A stretch of 42,973 bases of DNA, from the NCBI GenBank assembly GCA_937981575.1, contig CALJNR010000004.1, positions 1 through 42,973 of the forward strand. Reading direction: 5' to 3'. Under the pieces are notes generated by a model. It saw only the letters and a list, made by a program, of their open reading frames with translations. It was not told the DNA's origin and did not search any database. Numbering within the stretch: the first letter of the stretch is position 1; every line of letters starts with the position of its first letter. Made by a program: the position numbers and the translations under genes. The DNA comes from an uncultured Clostridia bacterium. Lineage in GTDB: Bacteria; Bacillota; Clostridia; Lachnospirales; Cellulosilyticaceae. Positions 1-9,028 of the stretch are shown here, piece by piece.

Positions 1-170
1 ATGTATTTTCCAACAGTGTGTTCACATTTTCCTATAATAGGAGCAATTACAATATTTTCATAGCCTTGTAAATGTAGAGACACTGCTTGATAGCGTACAA
101 ACATTTTCTTTGATTTAGTAGTATTCATGGCATCTTGTATACATTTAAGTTCGTTAATATTTTCTCCCAT
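1..170 (-). pseudogene. IS630-type transposase, N-terminal part, runs off the left edge
   Basis: The minus strand opens at an ATG (168-170) behind a GGAGG Shine-Dalgarno and reads MGENINELKCIQDAMN, then a helix-turn-helix-like segment (RYQAVSLHLQGYENIVIAPI). This closely parallels the start of the second IS630 remnant at 294-1330, residue by residue, including the GKCEHTVGKY stretch where that copy is frameshifted. This copy has no shift in the visible part. Only 56 codons lie in the window, so whether the gene is intact beyond the edge cannot be seen. The IS630/Tc1 family assignment rests on that similarity and on the DDE domain of the second copy. Confidence 0.6.
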
Positions 171-217
171 GTTGTCCTCCAGTTGTAAGTAGTATATCTC
201 TACCATAACCGAGGTTT

Positions 218-236
218 ACTATCAAAATCATTAGGG
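218..236. repeat. Candidate terminal repeat of the left IS630 copy
   Basis: The stretch ACTATCAAAATCATTAGGG lies upstream of the transposase start at 170. A near-copy, ACTATCAAAACTTTAGGG, lies at 1371-1388 in the same place relative to the second copy. The shared position and sequence suggest the 5' terminal repeats of two related elements. The matching inverted end was not found for either copy. Confidence 0.4.
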
Positions 237-293
237 AGTTATTGGGTGAATTAAATCAGTCGTTATTTATATATATTGAAACAGATTATAATA

Positions 294-1330
294 TTACATC
301 CTCACACACAGCCGATCAATGACTTCAATGCAATGTAAATTTATGTATTGGATAAATACTTGTACAGCTAATTTAATCTGATGCACGTTTTTATAAAAGA
401 CATTATAAATAACAGCATTTTTTAGCCATTTCCATAATCCTTCTATTGGATTTAGATTAGGGCTGTATGGAGGCAAAAAAACAAGTTCCAGCCTATCTTT
501 ATTTTCTTCGAGAAAGGGTTGTATGAGCTTTACATGATGGATACGTGCATTATCAAGAACCATAACAATTTTACCTTTAGGATAAATATTTAGGACGTTT
601 ATCAGTAATTTACGAAAGACTTGGGCATCATATTGTTCTTCTTCTTGAACATATACGTGCCCAGTTTCATAATTAAGCACACCTATTAATTTAACGCCTT
701 GATGTTGCCCGCAAGTAGGAATAACACGTTGATTACCTTTTATGGACCAAGTATTTGTTATGGCTTGATAGTCACGGATAAGACTTCCATCTTCAAAAAG
801 TATATGGTTTATTTTCCCGTCAGCTAAGTTTTTTTATAAGCTCAAAGTCCTCTTTAAACTGTTCTTGTTTTTGAGGATCAGCCTTAGCAAGGGAATAAGT
901 AGGCTTTGTATAGCTAAAACCTAGTCGATGAAGCATATCTCTCATGCCGCCTTGAGTATAGATTACATCAAATGTTTCTTTTACCCATATACAAATAAGC
1001 TTTGAATTCCATGATTTATAAGGAGTTAACCCTACTTGATCAGGTGTTTTGGTGGAAATAGTTTCAATAAATAGCTGCTCTTGTTCAGGACTAAGCTTTC
1101 TTTCTGCACCCGGAGGTGGTGTTGGAATTAAACCACCTATTCCATAAGTTTTATAAGCGGTTACGTATTTGCCAACTGTGTTCACACTTGTCTACAATAT
1201 CTGCAATCTGAATATTATAGTAACCTTTTAAATGCAGTAGGATGACTTGATATCTTACAAGCATACGTGTAGAACGAGTATTTCTCATAGCATCTTCAAT
1301 AAGTTTAATTTCAGCTGAGCATGTAGTCAT
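294..1330 (-). pseudogene. IS630-family transposase, frameshifted twice
   Basis: Three consecutive minus-strand frames add up to one IS630 transposase. The N-terminal part starts at the ATG at 1328-1330 (MTTCSAEIKLIEDAMRN) and leaves frame at about 1176-1185, where this copy is 2 bases shorter than the left-edge copy (CCAACTGTG against CCAACAGTGTG on the plus strand). The middle part runs to a TGA at 820-822. A second shift lies at the A7 run (829-835): removing one A joins FELIK directly to LADGKINHILFEDGS. The C-terminal part (294-680) carries the rest of the DDE_3 fold: VMVLDNARIHH (second Asp) and PYSPNLNPIEGLWKWLK (Glu). The first Asp is probably in FEDGS. Two shifts make it very likely inactive. 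A programmed shift at A7 is possible in this family, but the -1 frame reaches TAG at once. Confidence 0.8.
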
Positions 1331-1370
1331 TTTATAAGTCCCCCATATAAGTAGTAGTAGTTATTCTTAG

Positions 1371-1388
1371 ACTATCAAAACTTTAGGG
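1371..1388. repeat. Candidate terminal repeat of the second IS630 copy
   Basis: ACTATCAAAACTTTAGGG lies 41 bases upstream of the transposase start at 1330 and matches the motif at 218-236 apart from a few bases. It probably marks the 5' end of this element. No inverted partner is visible near 237-293, so the far end was probably lost where the two copies meet. Confidence 0.4.
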
Positions 1389-1400
1389 GTATTTTATTAT

Positions 1401-1429
1401 GAGATTAATAGATGAAACAAGTTAATCTC
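1401..1429 (-). terminator. Weak hairpin downstream of mtnN
   Basis: GAGATTAA (1401-1408) pairs perfectly with TTAATCTC (1422-1429) over a 13-base loop. On the minus strand it is followed by ATAATAAAAT, not a clean T-run. It lies 88 bases past the mtnN stop and is the best terminator candidate there, but the stem is AT-rich and short. Confidence 0.3.
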
Positions 1430-1516
1430 TTTCAATATAGTAAGAACTTAGGAAATAATTTTCATGCGGAAATGCTCGTTTATAGTTAACACTTCTTTAA
1501 ATTTAATATATAATCA

Positions 1517-2212
1517 CTAATCTATCTTATTTAACATCGTTTCTATCATCTTGCTGGCGTTTTTGGCCGCTTCGTTTACAAACTCCTGAAAATTGATGTC
1601 TGCACTATGATCTGCTTTATCTGAAATCGCTCTTATAATGACAAAGGGCACTTGATTCAAATAGCAGGTATGCGCTATAGCTGCCCCTTCCATTTCGGCG
1701 CAATAGGCTGTAAATGTAGAGTAGATATCTTCTTTAACCTTAATGCTTGAAATAAACTGATCACCGCTTGCAATTCTGCCTATATAAACTTGATGTTCTC
1801 CTTTTATATTTTCAGCTGCCTGCTGCGCAATTTGAACCAGCTTCTCATCCGCTTCAAAATAAGTCTTATTCATACGCGGAATCTCACCTCTTGGATTGCC
1901 AACTGCTGAGGCATCCATATCATGTTCAACCGTATCGCTTGATATAACGATATCCCCAATATTAATGCTTGGATAAAGGCCTCCTGCAACCCCTGTATTA
2001 ATAATACATTTAACCTTAAATTGATCAATCAGTATCTGCGTACATACTGCTGCATTTACCTTGCCTATTCCGCATCTTACAATGACAGCTTCTTTACTAC
2101 TTATTGTCCCCGCATAAAACTCCATGCTGGCAATCTGTCTGATTTCCTTAATATTCATTTTTCTTTTAAGAGAAATAACCTCTTCATCCATAGCACCTAT
2201 TATCCCTATCAT
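1517..2212 (-). CDS. mtnN: 5'-methylthioadenosine/S-adenosylhomocysteine nucleosidase
   Basis: This enzyme hydrolyses MTA, SAH and 5'-deoxyadenosine to adenine plus the ribose part. It recycles methionine-derived by-products and relieves SAH inhibition of methyltransferases. The 231 residues match the usual length (E. coli 232). The N-terminus MIGIIGAMDEEV carries the catalytic acid-side glutamate (about residue 11). AEMEGAAIAH holds the glutamate that contacts the ribose hydroxyls, and RAISDKAD holds the aspartate that protonates adenine. The ATG follows AAAGGAG at 7-base spacing. It stands alone, 123 bases downstream of the small gene at 2336-2722, on the same strand. The protein is cytosolic, and the family assignment is firm. 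Confidence 0.95.
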   Translation of the reverse strand: MIGIIGAMDEEVISLKRKMNIKEIRQIASMEFYAGTISSKEAVIVRCGIGKVNAAVCTQILIDQFKVKCIINTGVAGGLYPSINIGDIVISSDTVEHDMDASAVGNPRGEIPRMNKTYFEADEKLVQIAQQAAENIKGEHQVYIGRIASGDQFISSIKVKEDIYSTFTAYCAEMEGAAIAHTCYLNQVPFVIIRAISDKADHSADINFQEFVNEAAKNASKMIETMLNKID

Positions 2213-2335
2213 TTGAAAGCTCCTTTCATTTTCTTACGTTTATTACTTAACTGTATTCCAAGTCTAATAATCTCTAAACACTCTTAACATACTAATCTAA
2301 AACAATCTCTTTGACAACTTATAAATACTTTTAGC

Positions 2336-2722
2336 TTATTGCTCAAAAACTTTAATTTTTTTAAGCAGTACTTCTTTTAGTTTTTGAACAGTATACTCAG
2401 TCTGGTCTTCTCCATATTTTTCAATAAACTCTAAGTTATTTAGGGCAACATCTATAATCACTTGTACCCAGTTATATATTTTTTGAGCGGTTACACTCTG
2501 TACATTATAATTTATAGTCACTGCACTCTTTTTATAATCTACGAGAACTTCTCCTGTTCCACCCAGCATCTGAACAGCTTGTATGACATAGTTTTCATAA
2601 ACTTTATATTTATCGCTAAGCTTAGATAAATGAGTTACTTGAAGCATCAGAATTCCTGGTTCATTTTTTATAACAGCCAGCTTAATAAAATTTTTAATCA
2701 GCTGTTTTTTTAGTACATTCAT
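2336..2722 (-). CDS. Small protein, HMA2-like fold suspected
   Basis: I do not recognise this 128-residue protein with certainty. The middle (PGILMLQVTHLSKLS ... GTGEVLVDYKKSAVTINYN) has the strand-helix-strand pattern of HMA2-like domains found singly in Clostridia, which resemble the metal-binding domain of P-type ATPases but lack its CxxC. No Cys-x-x-Cys is present here, so metal binding is not supported. There is no signal peptide or membrane helix; the C-terminus is lysine-rich and probably helical. It lies 87 bases downstream of the MarR gene on the same strand and may be co-transcribed with it. Its Shine-Dalgarno contains nine G in a row, an unusual run in this AT-rich DNA (see findings). 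Confidence 0.5.
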   Translation of the reverse strand: MNVLKKQLIKNFIKLAVIKNEPGILMLQVTHLSKLSDKYKVYENYVIQAVQMLGGTGEVLVDYKKSAVTINYNVQSVTAQKIYNWVQVIIDVALNNLEFIEKYGEDQTEYTVQKLKEVLLKKIKVFEQ

Positions 2723-2809
2723 TAAGACTCCCCCCCCCTTAACATTAGTGTATGATTTTATGTGCCGTCTAAATGCATTATCCTATAATTTCTACTCAAT
2801 AAGAGAAAA

Positions 2810-3274
2810 CTACATATTACTTTTTTCTTCTATAAGACGATACTGCTCTTTAAAAAATTGCATCAGCCTTTTTAAAGAGTTAATAAGTACTTCGTTGTCT
2901 TCACCAGATAATTTATCTACCATCGCTTTTACCATTGTCTGATGAAAACTCTCGTGAACCCTATAGGCCAGCTTTCCTTTGTGAGATAATTCTATTTCCA
3001 CAAATCTTCTATCTCCTTCTGAACGTTTTCGAATGACATATTCTTTTTTTACAAGCCTGTTAATAGATGTTGTCAACGTTCCAACTGTAACTCTTATTTG
3101 TCCAGCTACGTCTGTCATGGTTCTTGGGGTCAAACCAATTGCCTCAAGGACATGCATTTCAGTAATAGACAAATCATTAAACTTACTGTTTTGAAGTGCT
3201 GTTTTTTCTATAGTTAATATATCATTAAATAATTCTACAAGAAGTTCATTAATTACCTGCACTGATCCTTTCAA
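2810..3274 (-). CDS. MarR-family transcriptional regulator
   Basis: This is a 154-residue winged-helix DNA-binding protein, a normal MarR length. It has an N-terminal dimerisation helix, then LSITEMHVLEAIG, the recognition region RTMTDVAGQIRVTVGTLTTS, and the wing KKEYVIRKRSEGDRRFVEI, whose GDRR motif is typical of the family. The C-terminal helix pair is KLSGEDNEVLINSLKRLMQF. The pattern is reminiscent of FabT-type regulators, but no fatty-acid genes are nearby, so the regulon is unknown. The start is a TTG at 3272-3274, chosen because GAGGAGGAG lies 6 bases upstream and no ATG is suitably placed. It is probably followed by the small gene at 2336-2722. Confidence 0.85.
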   Translation of the reverse strand: MKGSVQVINELLVELFNDILTIEKTALQNSKFNDLSITEMHVLEAIGLTPRTMTDVAGQIRVTVGTLTTSINRLVKKEYVIRKRSEGDRRFVEIELSHKGKLAYRVHESFHQTMVKAMVDKLSGEDNEVLINSLKRLMQFFKEQYRLIEEKSNM

Positions 3275-3335
3275 GCTAAACTCCTCCTCATTTTAAAATC
3301 TAATTACTTTGCTTCTCAAAATATTTTCTATTCAA

Positions 3336-3364
3336 AGTTTAAGATGTAATATTTATAATGTCAA
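3336..3364 (-). promoter_or_regulatory. Putative sigma-A promoter of the MarR gene
   Basis: On the minus strand TTGACA (3359-3364), a 17-base spacer and TAAACT (3336-3341) fit a housekeeping promoter with a perfect -35 and a 4/6 -10. It lies about 60 bases upstream of the TTG start. Confidence 0.5.
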
Positions 3365-3425
3365 GCAATCATGTTAATAACTTTCATAAAATATGGCAAT
3401 AATTATGCCAGGAGGTGTTATACAC

Positions 3426-3770
3426 ATGCAATCATCTATTACGCAAGCAGTAAATAGAATAAAAACCAAGTTTACACTTATTTATATACTCAATTGTACT
3501 GATATTTTATTTACTTACACTTTATTAAAAACAGGAAATTTTTATGAAGCTAATTTCCTCATGAGACATATTGTTTCAAACCCTTATTTAAGCATTCTTG
3601 TTAAAATCATTATGCCTGCAGTTTTAATCTTTACACTGCTTCCCCATCTTAAAACAGACAAAGAATCTTCACTTAAATTATGCAGCTTATTTATCAATGT
3701 TGTGTCCCTAGCATACCTGGCTATTAACTGTCTGCATATTTACTACCTCATACAAATTTTAAACCTTTAA
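3426..3770 (+). CDS. DUF5658-type small membrane protein
   Basis: This is a 114-residue protein with three or four hydrophobic segments: FTLIYILNCTDILFTYTLL, YLSILVKIIMPAVLIFTLL, LFINVVSLAYLAINCLHIYYL. The pattern 'LNxxDxxxTxxLLxxGxxxEAN', here LNCTDILFTYTLLKTGNFYEAN, is the signature of the DUF5658 family, whose function is not known. I place the start at the ATG at 3426 because GGAGGTG lies 8 bases before it; an earlier in-frame ATG at 3393 has no ribosome site. It is transcribed divergently from the MarR gene, so it could be a target of that regulator, which is inference from position only. Confidence 0.7.
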   Translation: MQSSITQAVNRIKTKFTLIYILNCTDILFTYTLLKTGNFYEANFLMRHIVSNPYLSILVKIIMPAVLIFTLLPHLKTDKESSLKLCSLFINVVSLAYLAINCLHIYYLIQILNL

Positions 3771-3967
3771 TAAATATTGCGTGAATGCGATTTACAAACC
3801 AAAACCTAATGGTATGCCGATACTTGTACTAAATCCCCCATCCACCTCATAAGATAAAATAAAGCATCTTTGGTATTGCCTCTCTTTACTATGTACTATA
3901 TACTGATTTATAGAGATTATACCAACAGACTAAAGCTTTTATCTTAAAATAAATTGAGGGTTAAAGA

Positions 3968-4855
3968 ATGATTATATTAAACTTGATACGTGGGATGTTT
4001 ATGGCATTTGCCGATAGTGTACCTGGTGTTTCAGGAGGTACAATTGCTTTTGTAATGGGCTTTTATAATGAATTTATTGATTCGATCAATACGCTTACTT
4101 CAGCTTCTCCTATACAAAATAAAAAAAAGGCACTTACCTTTTTAATGAAAATTGGGCTTGGATGGCTGATAGGCATTGTTACTTCTATTCTTTTTATTTC
4201 TTCTGTTTTTGAGCGCCAAATCTATGATATTAGTTCACTTTTCGTGGGATTTATATTATTTTCAATTCCTATTGTGCTCAAAGAAGAAAAAAATAACTTA
4301 AAAGACAACACTAACCATTTAATCTTCTTAATAATAGGTATTGTCCTTGTTTCGTTAATCACATATTTCAACCCAGTTTCAAATGGTGCGGCAGCAAATA
4401 TTTCTATTGTTCGTTTTTCTCCTGCTCTTGCACTGTATGTATTTGCTGCGGGTGCTATAGCTGTCTCTGCAATGATTCTGCCAGGCATTTCCGGCTCTAC
4501 GCTGCTCCTTATTTTTGGTCTCTATACCCCTATTATTACAGCAGCCAGGCATGTTATTTTAATGGATTTTGCTTATCTTCCTATTTTAGTTGTCTTTGCA
4601 GCAGGGATTTTATTTGGAGTAGTTACTTTTGTCAGGCTGCTTAGCCATTTACTAACTTCGAAGCGTTCTCAGCTTGTGTATTTTATTATAGGACTAATGA
4701 TCGGTTCACTTTATGCCGTATTTATGGGCCCTACGACTCTTGATGAGCCTGTTGCACCAATGAGCCTCGATAACTTTAACTTTATGTTTTTTCTTATAGG
4801 CTGCTCCATCATTTTGATCCTTGACAGCCTAAAAGCATTTTTAAAAAAATGTTAG
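3968..4855 (+). CDS. DUF368 membrane protein, undecaprenyl-phosphate transporter candidate
   Basis: This is a 295-residue polytopic membrane protein of the DUF368 family. The hallmark repeats are visible: ADSVPGVSGGTIAFVMGFY near residue 15 and the mirrored SAMILPGISGSTLLLIFGLY near residue 170, which form the two inverted halves. About eight hydrophobic segments follow. DUF368 proteins (PopT) have been shown in other bacteria to help return undecaprenyl phosphate across the membrane so that it can be reused for wall synthesis; applying that here is by family. The ATG follows TTGAGGG. The gene ends at a strong hairpin shared with the convergent pyrG. Confidence 0.85.
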   Translation: MIILNLIRGMFMAFADSVPGVSGGTIAFVMGFYNEFIDSINTLTSASPIQNKKKALTFLMKIGLGWLIGIVTSILFISSVFERQIYDISSLFVGFILFSIPIVLKEEKNNLKDNTNHLIFLIIGIVLVSLITYFNPVSNGAAANISIVRFSPALALYVFAAGAIAVSAMILPGISGSTLLLIFGLYTPIITAARHVILMDFAYLPILVVFAAGILFGVVTFVRLLSHLLTSKRSQLVYFIIGLMIGSLYAVFMGPTTLDEPVAPMSLDNFNFMFFLIGCSIILILDSLKAFLKKC

Positions 4856-4874
4856 TTTGTATTCTATTCAACAG

Positions 4875-4918
4875 AAAAAAAGGATGTCCAGTAGCTACGG
4901 CTTTGGTCATCCTTTTTT
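4875..4918. terminator. Bidirectional terminator between DUF368 gene and pyrG
   Basis: AAAAAAGGATG (4876-4886) pairs with CATCCTTTTTT (4908-4918), with T-runs on both strands. It lies 20 bases after the DUF368 stop and just past the pyrG stop, so it can end transcription from both sides. Confidence 0.85.
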
Positions 4919-4931
4919 ACTTATACTAGTT

Positions 4932-6569
<1,638 letters not shown>

Positions 6570-6586
6570 TCATCATCAACCTTTAT

Positions 6587-6615
6587 ATTTTATTATTATA
6601 ATAACACAGTGTCAA
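6587..6615 (-). promoter_or_regulatory. Putative sigma-A promoter of pyrG
   Basis: On the minus strand TTGACA (6610-6615), a 17-base spacer and TAAAAT (6587-6592) make a near-consensus housekeeping promoter about 50 bases before the pyrG start. The start region after it reads AAAGG, not the GGGC used for CTP-sensing reiterative initiation in Bacillus pyrG, so that mechanism is not supported here. Confidence 0.7.
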
Positions 6616-6727
6616 GTAATGTTACGATTATCTTTTGTTTTTCGCTATACTTTTATCCTTTCGGTAATTATCTAACAATAAGTGGCAAGTTAAACTTTAT
6701 TTACAATATAAAAATCCCCCTTATTGC

Positions 6728-6751
6728 AAAAACCGTGTTAAAAGCACACGG
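6728..6751 (-). terminator. Terminator of the malic enzyme-murG-chemoreceptor cluster
   Basis: On the minus strand CCGTGT (rc of 6746-6751) pairs with ACACGG (rc of 6733-6738) over a 7-base loop, followed by TTTTTG. It lies about 110 bases past the stop of the chemoreceptor gene at 6861. The rest of the gap 6537-6860 holds only this hairpin and the pyrG promoter. Confidence 0.7.
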
Positions 6752-6860
6752 CCTTGCAAAGCAAAAAAAGTTAAAGTATTCTCACAACAAACCAACTTCT
6801 TTGCTTTATAAAATCAGGAGATTTCTATCTATTTATATACTGTTTTTAAAACCTGTTAAT

Positions 6861-7931
6861 TTATTTATTTAGCCCAATAATTTTATACTTATTGAATTCT
6901 TTAATAGCTGATGTTAGTTTTTCATAATTTCCACTTACGCGGTCGGCTTGCAAAAGCATTTCCTGTGCATCATGCTCTATAGACTGCAGTGCGCCCACCA
7001 CTTCATTAATCATTCCTGCCTCTGTCCCTATGCTCCTCGCACAAGCCGCATACGCTTCATTTCCCTCGGCAAGTTCTTCCATATAATGCATAATGTTTGC
7101 CATCTGATTTTGAATTTCTGCTGTATTTGATTTACTTTCTTGTATATTCTTATCAACTTGTTCTATTTTTTCTTCTATTTTTCCGATACCGATTGTTGTT
7201 GCTTCAACTTCTTCACTTGTTTTGAGGGAAGCCTGTTCAAGTTCTCCTAAAAACTTGGTCATGTTATCAAGAAGTTCTTTTGTGCCGTCAGATAGTTTTC
7301 TGATTTCCTCTGCAACAACTGCAAATCCTCTTCCAGCTTCTCCAGCTCTTGCTGCTTCAATTGATGCATTCAGCGCAAGTAAATTGGTTTGTTCTGCTAT
7401 AGAAGATATCCCTGTAATATTACTTGTTACATTCTGAGCCGTTTCAATAAAAGTAGTTACCTGCTTTTTCATTGACTGCGCCGTTGCGTTGATGCCCCGT
7501 ACAGCCTTAGTAATTGTTACAAGAAGTTTTTCAATATGCTGCGTAGTATCAGCTGATACTTTGATTTTTTCATTTATTCCGCAGACCGTCGCAGAAACTT
7601 CTCCTGAACCTGCCAATGTCTTTTGCTTTTCAGCCTCAAAGGTCCCTACGCGATGGTTGATCGTACTTTCAATGGTATTTAATGTACTAATTTGGGCAGC
7701 TACAGCATCTGCTCCTTTTGCTGCAGATGTCCTTAATCCTCGGACTTCCCCCTCCATACCTTGCACGCTCACAAGAAGCGTACTTATTTTCTCCCTTATT
7801 CCTATAATTTCCTCTACTGTTTCCGCCTGCAAAACAGCTTTTTTGCTTTTAGTAAGCTGGGCAAGAACTTCTTCCAATTCCCCTTCTGCCAGTTTCTTCA
7901 TTAACTCAATATCTTGTTTTTTACCGAACAT
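6861..7931 (-). CDS. Soluble methyl-accepting chemotaxis-type protein
   Basis: This is a 356-residue protein with the MCP signalling hairpin but no membrane segment, so it is probably cytosolic. Residues 1-70 form a coiled coil ([22 protein letters not shown]) without a recognisable ligand domain. The hairpin tip, which contacts CheA and CheW, is [33 protein letters not shown] (near residue 180), and long heptad helices flank it on both sides. The ATG follows AAGGGGGA. It lies 27 bases after murG on the same strand, so it is probably co-transcribed with murG and malic enzyme. What it senses is unknown. Confidence 0.85.
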   Translation of the reverse strand: MFGKKQDIELMKKLAEGELEEVLAQLTKSKKAVLQAETVEEIIGIREKISTLLVSVQGMEGEVRGLRTSAAKGADAVAAQISTLNTIESTINHRVGTFEAEKQKTLAGSGEVSATVCGINEKIKVSADTTQHIEKLLVTITKAVRGINATAQSMKKQVTTFIETAQNVTSNITGISSIAEQTNLLALNASIEAARAGEAGRGFAVVAEEIRKLSDGTKELLDNMTKFLGELEQASLKTSEEVEATTIGIGKIEEKIEQVDKNIQESKSNTAEIQNQMANIMHYMEELAEGNEAYAACARSIGTEAGMINEVVGALQSIEHDAQEMLLQADRVSGNYEKLTSAIKEFNKYKIIGLNK

Positions 7932-7958
7932 ATTGCAGTCCCCCTTGGTTTGATTATC

Positions 7959-9017
7959 TTAATGGTATTTATTTATTATATTTATAATCTTGTCGATCGC
8001 CTTAATCTGAGATGCTTGCTTCATAGCCATCCTATAGTCAAGTCTATTGTTATACAAAATATTTATTTTCTCTATTAACGCATCTTCATTTAAATCTTCT
8101 TCAAATAAAACTTCGCAATATCCCTTGCTTTGCATAGCCTTTGCATTCTGAATCTGATCTCCTCTGCTGGCCGCCTGAGAAAGCGGTATGAGAAGGCTCG
8201 GTATGTTAAGGGCTAGAATTTCCGAAAGCGCATTGGCTCCCGCCCGAGATAACATAATATCTGTTATTGCAAATAGATCTGCTAACTCCTTCCCCGCATA
8301 CCCAAACTGTTTATATCCCTTTGCGTCATTAAGTGCATGATCTAAGTTTCCCTTGCCGCAAATGTGAATGATATTAAAAGATGGCATTAAATCTGGAAGC
8401 GCTTTTCTTAAAGTTTCATTGATCTTAACAGATCCAAGACTCCCTCCCATCATGAGTAAAACTGGCTTTTGACTGTTAAAACCACATAACTTGTTTCCTC
8501 TTTCTCTGTTGCCTTCAAAGAGTTCTTTTCTGATAGGCGATCCTGTCCATACCCCCTTATTCCCTACATATCGAAGGGTCTCTTCAAAGTTTACACAAAT
8601 GACTTTTGCCCCCTTCATAGCAATTTTGTTAGCAAGTCCAGGCGTCATATCTGATTCGTGCAGTACCACAGGAATCTTTAGAGTACTTGCAGCGAGTACT
8701 ACCGGCACCGTTACATAGCCGCCCTTCGAAAAAACTACTTTAGGTTTTACCTTCTTTAAAACTTTATAGGCATCAAAGAATCCTTTAGCCACTTTAAAGG
8801 GATCCTTAAGATTCTGAACCGAAAGATACCTCCTGAGTTTGCCTGAAGCAATCCCATAATAAGGTATATTCTCTTTATGGATGAGGTCTTTTTCTATCCC
8901 TTGGTAACTTCCAATGTATTTAACATCCCATCCGTTCTTCTTAAGTTCTGGTATAAGTGCTATATTAGGTGTTACATGTCCTGCGGTACCGCCGCCTGTA
9001 AGTACAATGGTATTCAC
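7959..9017 (-). CDS. murG: MurG-type UDP-GlcNAc:lipid I N-acetylglucosaminyltransferase (stand-alone copy)
   Basis: This is a GT28 glycosyltransferase that converts lipid I to lipid II at the inner face of the membrane. The 352 residues show the N-terminal glycine loop LTGGGTAGHVTPNIAL, a second glycine loop LMMGGSLGSVKINE at mid-protein, and the sugar-nucleotide site AITDIMLSRAGANALSEIL plus SQAASRGDQIQNA. This ASRGDQ form is common in the stand-alone MurG copies of Clostridia, which occur beside or instead of a dcw-cluster murG. Whether this is the only copy cannot be told from this window. The start is a GTG at 9015-9017, 6 bases after AAGGAGG. It lies 11 bases downstream of malic enzyme. 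Confidence 0.85.
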   Translation of the reverse strand: MNTIVLTGGGTAGHVTPNIALIPELKKNGWDVKYIGSYQGIEKDLIHKENIPYYGIASGKLRRYLSVQNLKDPFKVAKGFFDAYKVLKKVKPKVVFSKGGYVTVPVVLAASTLKIPVVLHESDMTPGLANKIAMKGAKVICVNFEETLRYVGNKGVWTGSPIRKELFEGNRERGNKLCGFNSQKPVLLMMGGSLGSVKINETLRKALPDLMPSFNIIHICGKGNLDHALNDAKGYKQFGYAGKELADLFAITDIMLSRAGANALSEILALNIPSLLIPLSQAASRGDQIQNAKAMQSKGYCEVLFEEDLNEDALIEKINILYNNRLDYRMAMKQASQIKAIDKIINIINKYH

Positions 9018-9028
9018 TTGACGCCTCC

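Noticed and set aside
820..840. Programmed -1 frameshift in the IS630 transposase at the A7 run
   Set aside because: Slipping back one base gives ACT TAG, an immediate stop; the continuing frame needs +1 or -2, and a second shift exists in the N-terminal part, so decay is simpler.
7489..7953. 154-residue open frame on the plus strand inside the soluble chemoreceptor gene
   Set aside because: Antisense reading of a coiled-coil gene; no ribosome site.
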